NCBI GenBank assembly: GCA_035460965.1
Contig: DATHWB010000209.1
Span: 1 to 6,807 of the forward strand
Reading direction: 5' to 3'
Source of the DNA: DATHWB01 sp035460965
GTDB lineage: Bacteria; Actinomycetota; Acidimicrobiia; Spongiisociales; ZC4RG35
Length of the DNA: 6,807 nt
The notes under the pieces were generated by a model. The model did not search any database. It saw only the letters and a list, made by a program, of their open reading frames with translations, and had not been told where the DNA came from. Shown here one piece after another: positions 1 through 6,639 of this stretch (position 1 is the first letter of the stretch; every line of letters starts with the position of its first letter). Both the position numbers and the translations under genes were made by a program.

Positions 1-1027
1 GCCGGCCGTCCGCCCGCACCGGTGACGTCAACACGAAGTCTCTCCGCTCCTCGGTCCATTCCGGCGGGTCCAGTGGGTACTCGAGATAGCTGGTACCGCC
101 GGTCCCAGCGGTCAGATGGGCGTTCGCGACGAAACCCACCCCGCTCCCCCACGTGTGCGGACTGAACACGTGCCCTCGGTCGCGCACCTCGACCGCCAGG
201 CTCCGCAGGCCGCCGATGCCGCCGGTGACCGCGGCGTCGGGTTGGTACACGTCGAGTGCCCCGGCCGCCAGCATCGCCCGGAACTCGTGGATCTCCCTGG
301 TCATCTCACCGCCGGCGACTCTCACACCGGTCTCCTCACGTAGTCGGGCCATCCCGGCGTGGTCTCCCCGGTGCAGCGGCTCCTCCATCCAGTGGACCCC
401 GCGCTCGACCAGGAGACGGGCGAGGGGGATGACGTCCGCCAGCTGAGCCGGGGGTGCCGTGTCCCATGGCATCCGCCATCCCTGGTTGCAGTCCACCATC
501 ACCGCCACGTCCGCGCCGACGGACCCCAGGACCGCGTCGAGCACCGCCAGGTCGTCGGCGACGTTCTCCCGACCGAAACGCAGCTTGAGTGCCCGAAAGC
601 CCCGCTCCACGACCATCCGCGCCCGATCGGCGGTCTCGGCGGGACTCCGATGCGTTCCGAACGAGGCGTACAGGTCCAGGGCGTTCGAGAGACCACCCAC
701 CATCCGCCACACCGGCAGCCCTGTCAGTTTCCCGGCCAGATCCCACAGGGCGTTCTCGAAGGGCCACGGCCTGCCGTCGAGGAAGGCCACGTTGTCGAGC
801 ACCGCCGTGTGCCGATCGAGGTCGAGTGGATCGGAACCGACGAAGAGGTCCTCGTAGTCCACCAACCCGCGCATCGGATCGCCCGCACCCACCCCCACCG
901 CACCCGAGTCGTCCGTCACCTGCACCACCGCCACCGGGAAGGCCCGCCGCGGTCGCGGATCCCAGGCGGCCGGGAACGGCGGATCGAGCTGCAACCGATG
1001 GTGGGTGACGGTGATCGACTCGATCAT
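1..1027 (-). CDS. Enolase-superfamily enzyme, mandelate racemase subgroup (C-terminus cut by window edge)
   Basis: The reading frame is open from an ATG at 1027 to the left edge, giving 342 residues; the last few tens of residues are outside. An N-terminal capping domain (about 1-120) is followed by a TIM barrel. Visible active-site residues are K148-L-R150 (KxR on barrel strand 2), metal ligands D179 (MVDCNQGW), E215 (WMEEPL) and E241 (AGGE), and the base pair D264 (QPDAAVTGG) and H291 (SPHTWGSG). D264 and H291 are 27 residues apart, the same spacing as D270/H297 in mandelate racemase. This places it in the Mg2+-dependent mandelate racemase subgroup, whose members abstract a proton alpha to a carboxylate; most are sugar-acid dehydratases, some racemases. 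About ten extra residues lie between the first two metal ligands. The ATG overlaps the dehydrogenase stop (ATGA), so translation is probably coupled. The substrate is unknown, and muconate cycloisomerase is unlikely given the His/Asp pair. Confidence 0.9.
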   Translation of the reverse strand, partial: MIESITVTHHRLQLDPPFPAAWDPRPRRAFPVAVVQVTDDSGAVGVGAGDPMRGLVDYEDLFVGSDPLDLDRHTAVLDNVAFLDGRPWPFENALWDLAGKLTGLPVWRMVGGLSNALDLYASFGTHRSPAETADRARMVVERGFRALKLRFGRENVADDLAVLDAVLGSVGADVAVMVDCNQGWRMPWDTAPPAQLADVIPLARLLVERGVHWMEEPLHRGDHAGMARLREETGVRVAGGEMTREIHEFRAMLAAGALDVYQPDAAVTGGIGGLRSLAVEVRDRGHVFSPHTWGSGVGFVANAHLTAGTGGTSYLEYPLDPPEWTEERRDFVLTSPVRADGR

Positions 1028-2136
1028 CGTCCCCACCCCTGCAGCGCCAGTCGTGCGACCTCTCTCACATCGCCGTCTCCGATCGGTCGAGCGTTGTTCT
1101 GTCGCATCGGCCGGTGCTCCTCCGAACCCATTTCCCCGACGAGGGCATCGAGATCCGGGGCGGCGTGACGACGGAGCTCGTCGTCGAAGCCGACCGCGTC
1201 CAAGAACTCCTCGAAGAGCCGGGGGAGATCCTCGGTCGCAGCCCCAGGCGACAGCCGAGCTGCCAGGCCATCGAAGGCCTCGGGCGCTCGCTCCAGCGTC
1301 CATGCGAGTCCCGCCCGGAGTCCGAGCGCCACGGCCAGCCCGTGCGGCACGCGCACCAGCGAACCGACGGCATGGCCGACGGCGTGTCCGATACCCGTCC
1401 CGCAATGGTCGATGGCCGTGCCCGCGGCAGCGGCGGCGGCTGCCAGTTCCAGCCGCTCGCCCGCTCCCCCGTTCCGGACCACTTCGGGTAGCAACCGGTA
1501 CACGGTCGCCACCGCGTCGAAGCCGAGTGACCGTACGGCGGCGAACGAACGCTTCCCGGTCGCTGCTTCGAGGGCATGGGAGAAGGCGTCGAGGCCGGCA
1601 GCCAGCGCCACCGGCCGCGGCGTGGACGCCGTCATCTCCGCCGAGAGGACTGCCGCTTCCGGGCGGAGCCGCTCATCCCAAGCCCAGCTCTTCCTCCCGT
1701 GGTGGGTGACGATCGCGGTGCGTGTCACCTCCGCCCCCGAGCCGGCAGTGGTGGGCACGGCCACGACGGCGCCCACCGAGTCCGGGAAGGGTGCAGCCGA
1801 CAGGAGCCGCGCCGGCAACCCGTCGGGCTCGGACACGAGACGTGCGGCCAGTTTGGTGGTGTCGATCACGCTCCCACCACCCACTGCAACGGCGACGTCG
1901 ATACCTGCCGCGGCCAGCTCGGCGGCCAGCACCCCCACCTGGTTCGAGGTCGGTTCGCCGAGGTCGATCACGAACACCCGATCGTCCAGGGCGTGGGCGA
2001 CGGGTGTGACCATGCCGGTGGCGGCGAGCGTGCGGTCCGTCACGAGCGCAGGACGCGAGCCGTACTCGGCCGCGACTGGACGAATGTGCTCGGCCACCCC
2101 GTCGACGATCCGCACGTCCACAGTGGGCGTCGTCAC
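1024..2136 (-). CDS. Iron-containing (group III) alcohol dehydrogenase family protein
   Basis: Predicted cytoplasmic NAD(P)-dependent dehydrogenase of 370 residues, a normal length for the family. The N-terminal nucleotide-binding domain carries GGGSVIDTTK (86-95) and PTTAGSGAEVT (128-138, a variant of the common PTTAGTGSEVT). The helical C-terminal domain has the expected metal ligands D183 and H187 (GLDAFSHALE), H251 (GIGHAVGH) and H265 (VPHG). The 14-residue gap between H251 and H265 matches lactaldehyde reductase FucO (H263/H277), and H255 fits the conserved extra histidine. NNARPI (347-352) corresponds to the usual C-terminal NPRP segment. I chose the GTG at 2136 because it forms a GTGA overlap with the rarA stop, has a purine-rich stretch upstream and begins just before the conserved domain; an in-frame ATG at 2169 would add 11 residues. 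The intact ligand set argues against maleylacetate reductase. The substrate is unknown; the overlapping enolase-family gene suggests a hydroxy- or oxo-acid pathway. Confidence 0.9.
   Translation of the reverse strand: MTTPTVDVRIVDGVAEHIRPVAAEYGSRPALVTDRTLAATGMVTPVAHALDDRVFVIDLGEPTSNQVGVLAAELAAAGIDVAVAVGGGSVIDTTKLAARLVSEPDGLPARLLSAAPFPDSVGAVVAVPTTAGSGAEVTRTAIVTHHGRKSWAWDERLRPEAAVLSAEMTASTPRPVALAAGLDAFSHALEAATGKRSFAAVRSLGFDAVATVYRLLPEVVRNGGAGERLELAAAAAAAGTAIDHCGTGIGHAVGHAVGSLVRVPHGLAVALGLRAGLAWTLERAPEAFDGLAARLSPGAATEDLPRLFEEFLDAVGFDDELRRHAAPDLDALVGEMGSEEHRPMRQNNARPIGDGDVREVARLALQGWGR
1036..1040 (-). promoter_or_regulatory. Probable ribosome binding site of the enolase-family gene
   Basis: On the minus strand AGGGG lies eight bases before the ATG at 1027, inside the last codons of the dehydrogenase gene, followed by a second G-rich run. 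Spacing is good and the match partial. It supports the ATG in the ATGA overlap. Confidence 0.45.
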
Positions 2137-3464
2137 CGCGGCGGCTTCCCCAGCCGGTCGTCGATCCATCGGAGGCGTTCGGCGAGGGAGTCCTCCCTCC
2201 CTTCCGCTCCCGGGCGGTACAGCGGACCGGGGTCGACCCCGTCAGGCAGGTAACGCTGCTCGACGATGTGGTTGGGACCGTCGTGGGCGTAGCGATAGCC
2301 CTCGCCGTGCCCCACCTGCCCCGCCCCGGCGTAGTGAGCGTCCCGAAGGTGCGCCGGCACGACCGGAGCGGGACCGTCGCCCAACACCGATCTGGCCGCC
2401 GCCATCGATCCGCCCACCGAGTTCGATTTGGGGGCGATAGACAGGTACACCGTCGCCTGGGTCAGGTGGAATGCCGCCTCCGGCATCCCCACGAACGCCA
2501 GGGCCTGGCTGGCGGCCACGGCCTGCAGGAGGGCGTTGGGATCGGCGAGGCCGATGTCCTCCGACGCCAGCACGATCAGCCGGCGCACGATGAACTCCGG
2601 ATCCTCTCCCCCCTCGATCATCAGATGGAGCCAGTACAACGCGGCATCCACGTCCGATCCCCTGACGCTCTTGATGAACGCCGAGATCACGTCGTAGTGG
2701 GCGTCGCCGTCCTTGTCGTAACGGACGATGCGGCGCTGCAGCGCCTCGCCGACGTCGTCGACCTCGATCACATCGGAACGCCGGCCGATGGCGAGCGACG
2801 CCGCCACCTCCAGCGCCGTCAGGGCGTGACGGGCGTCGCCCCCGGCACGGGACGCCAGCACCCGACGCGCCTCGTCTCCGATCGTCAGCCCGTCGGCACC
2901 CAGCCCGCGCTCGGTGTCGTGAAGTGCCCGGTCGACCAGTTCCGCCACCGCCTCCTCGTCGAGCCGCTCAGTCCGGAACAACGTCATACGGCTCATCAGC
3001 GGCGAGTTCACCTCGAAGAACGGATTCTCCGTCGTCGCCCCGACGAGGATGACCGTCCCGTCCTCCACCCCCGGGAGCAGGGCGTCCTGCTGCGACTTGG
3101 AGAATCGATGGATCTCGTCCAGGAAGAGCACGGTCCGTCGCTCGTCGGCGCCGAGCCGCTCCCGGGCTGCCGCCAACACCGCTCGCACGTCCTTGACGCC
3201 CGCACTGGTGGCCGACAGGGTCTCGAAGACGGCATCGACGTGGTGGGCGATGAGCCTCGCCAGGGTCGTCTTGCCGGTGCCAGGTGGCCCCCAGAGCAAC
3301 ATCGAGACCGGGCGTCTCGACTCGACGATCCGACGAAATGCGGCACCTGATCCCAGCAACCCGGGTTGTCCCACCACCTCGTCGATCGTCCGGGGACGCA
3401 TCCGGGCGGCGAGCGGCGCTACCGATTCCCTGGCTCGCTCCGCGCCTGCGCTGAACAGGTCCAC
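2133..3464 (-). CDS. rarA: Replication-associated recombination protein A (RarA/MgsA family AAA+ ATPase)
   Basis: A 443-residue cytoplasmic AAA+ ATPase related to clamp loaders and to eukaryotic WRNIP1/Mgs1, acting at stalled or damaged replication forks. In order: an N-terminal MDLF followed by a PLAARMRPRTIDEVVGQ segment typical of the family; Walker A GPPGTGKTT (59-67); Walker B LFLDEIH (113-119, D116/E117); sensor 1 GATTENP (142-148); arginine finger R159 in SPLMSRM; sensor 2 GGDARHAL (208-215, R212). The C-terminal half (about 255-420) is the MgsA/RarA tetramerisation region, with SEDIGLADP and QRYLPDGV as familiar family segments. All catalytic motifs are intact. The start is GTG at 3464, chosen because it gives the conserved MDLF terminus, 7 bases after the aspS stop. 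The closest Shine-Dalgarno match lies 13 bases upstream, rather far. Its last four bases (GTGA) overlap the dehydrogenase start. Identification is firm. Confidence 0.96.
   Translation of the reverse strand: MDLFSAGAERARESVAPLAARMRPRTIDEVVGQPGLLGSGAAFRRIVESRRPVSMLLWGPPGTGKTTLARLIAHHVDAVFETLSATSAGVKDVRAVLAAARERLGADERRTVLFLDEIHRFSKSQQDALLPGVEDGTVILVGATTENPFFEVNSPLMSRMTLFRTERLDEEAVAELVDRALHDTERGLGADGLTIGDEARRVLASRAGGDARHALTALEVAASLAIGRRSDVIEVDDVGEALQRRIVRYDKDGDAHYDVISAFIKSVRGSDVDAALYWLHLMIEGGEDPEFIVRRLIVLASEDIGLADPNALLQAVAASQALAFVGMPEAAFHLTQATVYLSIAPKSNSVGGSMAAARSVLGDGPAPVVPAHLRDAHYAGAGQVGHGEGYRYAHDGPNHIVEQRYLPDGVDPGPLYRPGAEGREDSLAERLRWIDDRLGKPPR
2147..2151 (-). promoter_or_regulatory. Weak ribosome binding site supporting the GTG start of the dehydrogenase
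   Basis: On the minus strand GGGGA lies 10 bases before the GTG at 2136, within the last codons of rarA. It is a weak match, but the alternative ATG at 2169 has no such stretch nearby. Together with the GTGA overlap it favours the shorter protein. Confidence 0.4.
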
Positions 3465-3471
3465 GACCGGA

Positions 3472-5229
3472 TCAGGTCTCCTGTTCAGCCGCGACCTCTG
3501 GACGCAGCCGGATGCCGAGTTCGGCGAGCTGGGCGTCCTCCACCCGGCTGGGCGACGAGGTCAGCGGGTCCAAACCCGTCTGGGTCTTGGGGAACGGAAT
3601 CACGTCGCGGATCGACTGCTCGTTCTGAAGCACCATGACCAGTCGATCGATTCCGAAGGCGAAACCGGCATGCGGTGGCGTGCCGTATCGAAGCGCCCGC
3701 AGGAACCAACCGAAGCGCCTCTCGGCCGACTCCCGATCGATCCCGAGGATGTCGAAGACCTCGGACTGGATCTCCGGGTCATGGATCCTGACCGAGCCCG
3801 AACCCAGTTCGATCCCGTTGACGACGACGTCGTAGGCCTTCGACGTCGCTTCGAGCGGCGCGGTGCGTGCCACTTCGATGTCGCGCGGCGCGGTGAAGGG
3901 ATGATGCGAGAACGTGATCTTGCCGTCCTCGTCCTTCTCGAACATCGGGAAGTCGACCACGCACAGGAACGACAACTCGTCATGACCCGTCGGGCGACCG
4001 AGCGAGTTGCGCAGGCCGCCCAGGACCGACACAGCCGTCTTCCACGCGTCGGCCACCAACAACAGGACGTCGCCGGGCCTACCTTCCAGGGCCTCCACCA
4101 GCCCGGCAGCCTCGTCTTCCCGCAGGAACTTGGCGACCGGTGACCGGAGGGACCCGTCGTCTTCGACCACCATCCAGACCAAACCCTTGGCTCCCGCCGC
4201 CTTCGCGTCGTCGGTGAGGCCGTCTGCCCGCGACCGCGGGAAGTCGATGCGACCGGCGTTGATGCCGCGGATCGTGCCGCCTCCGGTGAGGGTGGAGGCG
4301 AAGACCCCGAATCCCGACGTCGCGAAGACGTCGTCGAGTACGACGATCTCCATCCCGAAGCGGAGATCGGGCTTGTCTGTGCCGAATCGGTCCATCGCCT
4401 CGCGCCAGGTCAACGTAGGGAACGGAAGGGGAACCTCGACGCCCCGCACCGCCAGCACGGCGGCAGCGATGACGTCCTGAACGGTCGCCAGCACTTCGTC
4501 CTGACCCCAGAAGGAACCTTCGAGATCGAGCTGCGTGAACTCGAGTTGGCGGTCGGCGCGGAAATCCTCGTCCCGGTAGCAGCGGGCAATCTGGTAGTAC
4601 CGCTCCACGCCGCCGATCATGAGGAGCTGTTTGAAGAGCTGGGGCGACTGCGGGAGGGCGTAGAAGCTCCCCTTGCGCAGCCGGCTGGGAACCAGCACGT
4701 CACGCGCCCCTTCCGGCGTGGAACGGATCAGCGTCGGCGTCTCCACCTCGAGAAAGCCCCGGGACTCCAGCGTCTGGCGGATCGCCGAGGACGCCCGGGA
4801 GCGGGCATGGAGATTGGCGGCCATCGACGGACGGCGGAGGTCGAGGTAGCGGTACTCGAGCCGAACGCGCTCATCGGTGTCGATCCGGTCGTCCAGCATG
4901 AAGGGGAGAGGCTCGGCCGGGCTCAGCACCGTGATCTCCGTCGCGCCGATCTCGACGCTGCCCGTCGGCAGATCCGGATTGACCGTGCCCTCGGGGCGGG
5001 TACGCACCTCTCCGGTCACCGAGACGCAGTACTCCATCCGCAGATCGTGCACGGCAGGGATCTGCTCGGGATCCGCCACGATCTGCACCAGGCCCGACCC
5101 GTCCCGGAGATCGAAGAACGCCACCCCGCCGTGGTCGCGCCGGCGCTGCACCCACCCGGCGACGGTGACGACGTCCCCCACCCTGCTGTCGTCCATCGTT
5201 CCTGCGTGTGCCGTTCGGTACTGCGTCAT
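3472..5229 (-). CDS. aspS: Aspartyl-tRNA synthetase, bacterial type, probably non-discriminating (Asp/Asn)
   Basis: Class IIb synthetase of 585 residues, the normal bacterial length, charging tRNA-Asp with aspartate in the cytoplasm. It has an N-terminal OB-fold anticodon-binding domain (about 1-110, GWVQRRRDHGG at 25-35), motif 1 around GFLEVETPTL (158-167), the aspartate-site segment QSPQLFKQ (194-201), motif 2 from CYRDEDFRADRQ (217-228), a bacterial GAD insertion domain (about 290-415), and motif 3 GFAFGIDRL (522-530, R529). The OB-fold has H33 and G81 at the positions corresponding to H31 and the RPEG glycine of Pseudomonas aeruginosa AspRS, where E. coli has Leu and Lys. In published work these residues mark non-discriminating enzymes that also make Asp-tRNA-Asn. 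The ATG overlaps the hisS stop (ATGA) and is preceded by AGGAG five bases upstream. The stop is 7 bases before rarA. Confidence 0.97.
   Translation of the reverse strand: MTQYRTAHAGTMDDSRVGDVVTVAGWVQRRRDHGGVAFFDLRDGSGLVQIVADPEQIPAVHDLRMEYCVSVTGEVRTRPEGTVNPDLPTGSVEIGATEITVLSPAEPLPFMLDDRIDTDERVRLEYRYLDLRRPSMAANLHARSRASSAIRQTLESRGFLEVETPTLIRSTPEGARDVLVPSRLRKGSFYALPQSPQLFKQLLMIGGVERYYQIARCYRDEDFRADRQLEFTQLDLEGSFWGQDEVLATVQDVIAAAVLAVRGVEVPLPFPTLTWREAMDRFGTDKPDLRFGMEIVVLDDVFATSGFGVFASTLTGGGTIRGINAGRIDFPRSRADGLTDDAKAAGAKGLVWMVVEDDGSLRSPVAKFLREDEAAGLVEALEGRPGDVLLLVADAWKTAVSVLGGLRNSLGRPTGHDELSFLCVVDFPMFEKDEDGKITFSHHPFTAPRDIEVARTAPLEATSKAYDVVVNGIELGSGSVRIHDPEIQSEVFDILGIDRESAERRFGWFLRALRYGTPPHAGFAFGIDRLVMVLQNEQSIRDVIPFPKTQTGLDPLTSSPSRVEDAQLAELGIRLRPEVAAEQET
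3478..3482 (-). promoter_or_regulatory. Possible distant ribosome binding site of rarA
   Basis: On the minus strand AGGAG lies within the last codons of aspS, 13 bases before the rarA GTG. The spacing is longer than the usual 5-10 bases, so it may be weak. Reinitiation after the aspS stop, 7 bases upstream, is a likely alternative. Confidence 0.4.
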
Positions 5230-6575
5230 GTCACTCCTGCCTGAATCCTGGACGTCAACTCTTCACCGTCGGCGGGCAGGACGACCTGTTCCCCGGTGCG
5301 GAGGTCCTTCAGCGTCACCGTGCCCGCCGCCCGCTCCTCTTCGCCCATGATGAGCGCGAATCGCGCCCCCAGCCGGTCGGCGTGCTTCAGCTGCCTGCCG
5401 AGGCGATCAGGCTCGGGCGCGACATCGGTGTTGATCCCGGCGGACCGCAGCGAGGTGGCGAGCCGCAGGGCCGCTCCGACGCCGCCGACATCCATGACCG
5501 TCACATACGCCTGCACCGACGTGTCCACCGGTCCGATCAGCCCGGCCTCCCGCAGCTGCCAGAAGAGGCGGGTGAGTCCGATCGAGATCCCCACCCCGGG
5601 CAGGCGGGCCTTCGTGTACAGGCCGGCGAGGTCCTCGTAGCGGCCGCCAGAGCACACCGATCCGATCTCGGGGTGCTCGTCGAGTGTCGTCTCGTACACG
5701 GTCCCGGTGTAGTACTCGAGTCCGCGTGCCACCCCGAGATCGAGCGCGTACCGATCGTCGGGCACCCCCAGATCCGCCAGCCCTTCGAACACGACGGTGA
5801 GATCGGCGACTCCTCGTCTGACCCGGTCGTCGGACGCATCGAGGCCGTGCAGGATGTCGATCGCAGCCGCGGAGCCGGACACCCGGCGTGTGACGAGGTC
5901 GAGCAGGCGAGCCGCGGTCCCCTGTTCGAGGCCGAGGCGCAGGAGCGACTCTCCGACCTCCTGCGCGGGCCGCTTGTCGAGCTTGTCGATCTCCCGAAGC
6001 ACGGAAGCCCGAAGCTCCGCCTCAGCGACGCCTTCCTGCGCCAGCAGGCCGGTCATGAGCCCCCGGTGGTTGATCCTGATCGTGAACGGCCCGATCCCGA
6101 TTCGGCTGAAGACGTCGTGGATGACGGCAGGGACCTCCGCGTCGTGTCGGAGGCTGAGAGTGTCCCGGCCGATGACATCGATGTCGCATTGGTAGAACTC
6201 CCGGAATCTGCCTTTCTGGGGTCGTTCCCCGCGGTACACCCGCTGTATCTGGTGGCGCTTGAACGGGAACGCCAGATCGTTCTGGTGTTCCGCCACGTAA
6301 CGGGCGAGCGGCACGGTGAGGTCGAAACGCAGAGCCAGGTCGGGCAGTCCCTCCCTGTCCATGGCGCCGGTGGACTGCACGAAGTAGATCTGGCGTTCGG
6401 TCTCCCCGCCGGTCTTGGTGAGGAGCACGTCTGACATCTCGAACACGGGCGTCTCGATCTCGACGAAACCGAAGCGCTCGTAGGTCGAGCGGATCGTGTC
6501 GAGCATCCTGCGGAAGGCCGCCTGGTCCGCAGGCAGCAGTTCGAGGACTCCGGAAGGTGTGCGGGGGGTGATCAT
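5226..6575 (-). CDS. hisS: Histidyl-tRNA synthetase, LRYDLTVP-type class
   Basis: Class IIa synthetase of 449 residues that charges tRNA-His with histidine. Visible motifs: motif 1 near FGFVEIETPVFE (35-46); the substrate loop ALRFDLTVPLARY (81-93); motif 2 VYRGERPQKGRFREFYQ (113-129); histidine-specific segment ARGLEYYTG (283-291), with Glu in place of the usual Asp; CSGGRYEDL (308-316); motif 3 GVGISIGLTRL (327-337, R336). The C-terminal 95 or so residues form the anticodon-binding domain, ending in a TVTLKDLRTGEQ segment common to HisRS. The loop at 81-93 resembles LRYDLTVP of eukaryotic HisRS and a subset of bacteria (Xanthomonas-like, from memory) rather than LRPEGTAG of E. coli or Mycobacterium. 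The ATG at 6575 is the only plausible start, since no in-frame ATG, GTG or TTG lies in the gap, and it gives the expected N-terminus. No clear Shine-Dalgarno precedes it. Its stop overlaps the aspS start. Confidence 0.97.
   Translation of the reverse strand: MITPRTPSGVLELLPADQAAFRRMLDTIRSTYERFGFVEIETPVFEMSDVLLTKTGGETERQIYFVQSTGAMDREGLPDLALRFDLTVPLARYVAEHQNDLAFPFKRHQIQRVYRGERPQKGRFREFYQCDIDVIGRDTLSLRHDAEVPAVIHDVFSRIGIGPFTIRINHRGLMTGLLAQEGVAEAELRASVLREIDKLDKRPAQEVGESLLRLGLEQGTAARLLDLVTRRVSGSAAAIDILHGLDASDDRVRRGVADLTVVFEGLADLGVPDDRYALDLGVARGLEYYTGTVYETTLDEHPEIGSVCSGGRYEDLAGLYTKARLPGVGISIGLTRLFWQLREAGLIGPVDTSVQAYVTVMDVGGVGAALRLATSLRSAGINTDVAPEPDRLGRQLKHADRLGARFALIMGEEERAAGTVTLKDLRTGEQVVLPADGEELTSRIQAGVT
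5234..5238 (-). promoter_or_regulatory. Ribosome binding site of aspS
   Basis: On the minus strand AGGAG lies five bases before the aspS ATG, inside the 3' end of hisS. It is the clearest Shine-Dalgarno sequence in the window. It supports the ATG at 5229 and means aspS can recruit its own ribosomes as well as using coupling through the ATGA overlap. Confidence 0.75.
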
Positions 6576-6639
6576 GGGAAGCGGACGGATCCACGGCGAG
6601 CCGATCCGGCGCCGCCGAGGATAATCGGGACCCGCGCCA
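6576..6639 (-). other. Intergenic gap upstream of hisS
   Basis: This 64-base spacer between the hydrolase stop and the hisS ATG is the only real gap in the window. I see no convincing promoter, Shine-Dalgarno sequence, T-box or terminator. It holds an 8-base palindrome, cggcgccg (6607-6614), and a 6-base inverted repeat listed separately. The best -10-like hexamer on the minus strand is TATCCT (6623-6618), without a convincing -35 partner. It would place a transcript start about 35 bases before hisS, so a weak internal promoter is possible but unsupported. Confidence 0.6.
6586..6608 (-). repeat. Short inverted repeat (possible hairpin) before hisS
   Basis: On the plus strand cggatc (6586-6591) and gatccg (6603-6608) are perfect inverted copies around an 11-base centre. 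In the hisS mRNA this could form a 6-base-pair stem ending 10 bases before the start codon, where a ribosome binding site would normally lie. No U-run follows, so it is not an intrinsic terminator. It partly overlaps the cggcgccg palindrome, so the two could compete. In GC-rich DNA a repeat this short can occur by chance. Confidence 0.4.

Noticed and set aside
1024..2136. Maleylacetate reductase paired with a muconate cycloisomerase (aromatic degradation)
   Set aside because: The dehydrogenase keeps all four metal ligands and the PTTAGSGAEVT motif rather than the PTTYAGSE type. The enolase-family partner has the His/Asp pair of the mandelate racemase subgroup, not the lysine of cycloisomerases.
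2137..2169. ATG at 2169 as the dehydrogenase start
   Set aside because: It would overlap rarA by 37 bases, lacks a Shine-Dalgarno and adds 11 residues before the conserved domain. The GTG at 2136 with its GTGA overlap fits better, though the ATG cannot be excluded.
359..2440. Plus-strand open frames 359-1168 and 1412-2440 opposite the enolase-family and dehydrogenase genes
   Set aside because: Composition is that of antisense GC-rich sequence, while the minus-strand genes show complete active-site motifs.
2268..4143. Two long plus-strand open frames (2268-3350 and 3049-4143) opposite rarA and aspS
   Set aside because: They overlap each other and are antisense to well-identified genes, with no recognisable domain or convincing ribosome site. 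They reflect third-position GC bias.
5208..6434. Plus-strand open frame of 408 codons opposite hisS
   Set aside because: It lies antisense to an intact, motif-complete hisS, its translation is low-complexity and rich in Arg, Gly, Pro and His, and it matches no family I recognise. It is the expected shadow of a GC-rich gene.
6607..6614. 8-base palindrome cggcgccg as an operator
   Set aside because: Short GC palindromes are frequent at this base composition and no second copy or nearby regulator gene supports a binding site.
6618..6623. TATCCT as a -10 promoter element for hisS
   Set aside because: It matches only four of six consensus bases, and no -35-like hexamer sits at a suitable distance.
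6576..6639. T-box or other leader regulating hisS-aspS
   Set aside because: The 64-base gap is too short for a T-box, and I see neither its conserved sequence nor a terminator stem with a U-run.
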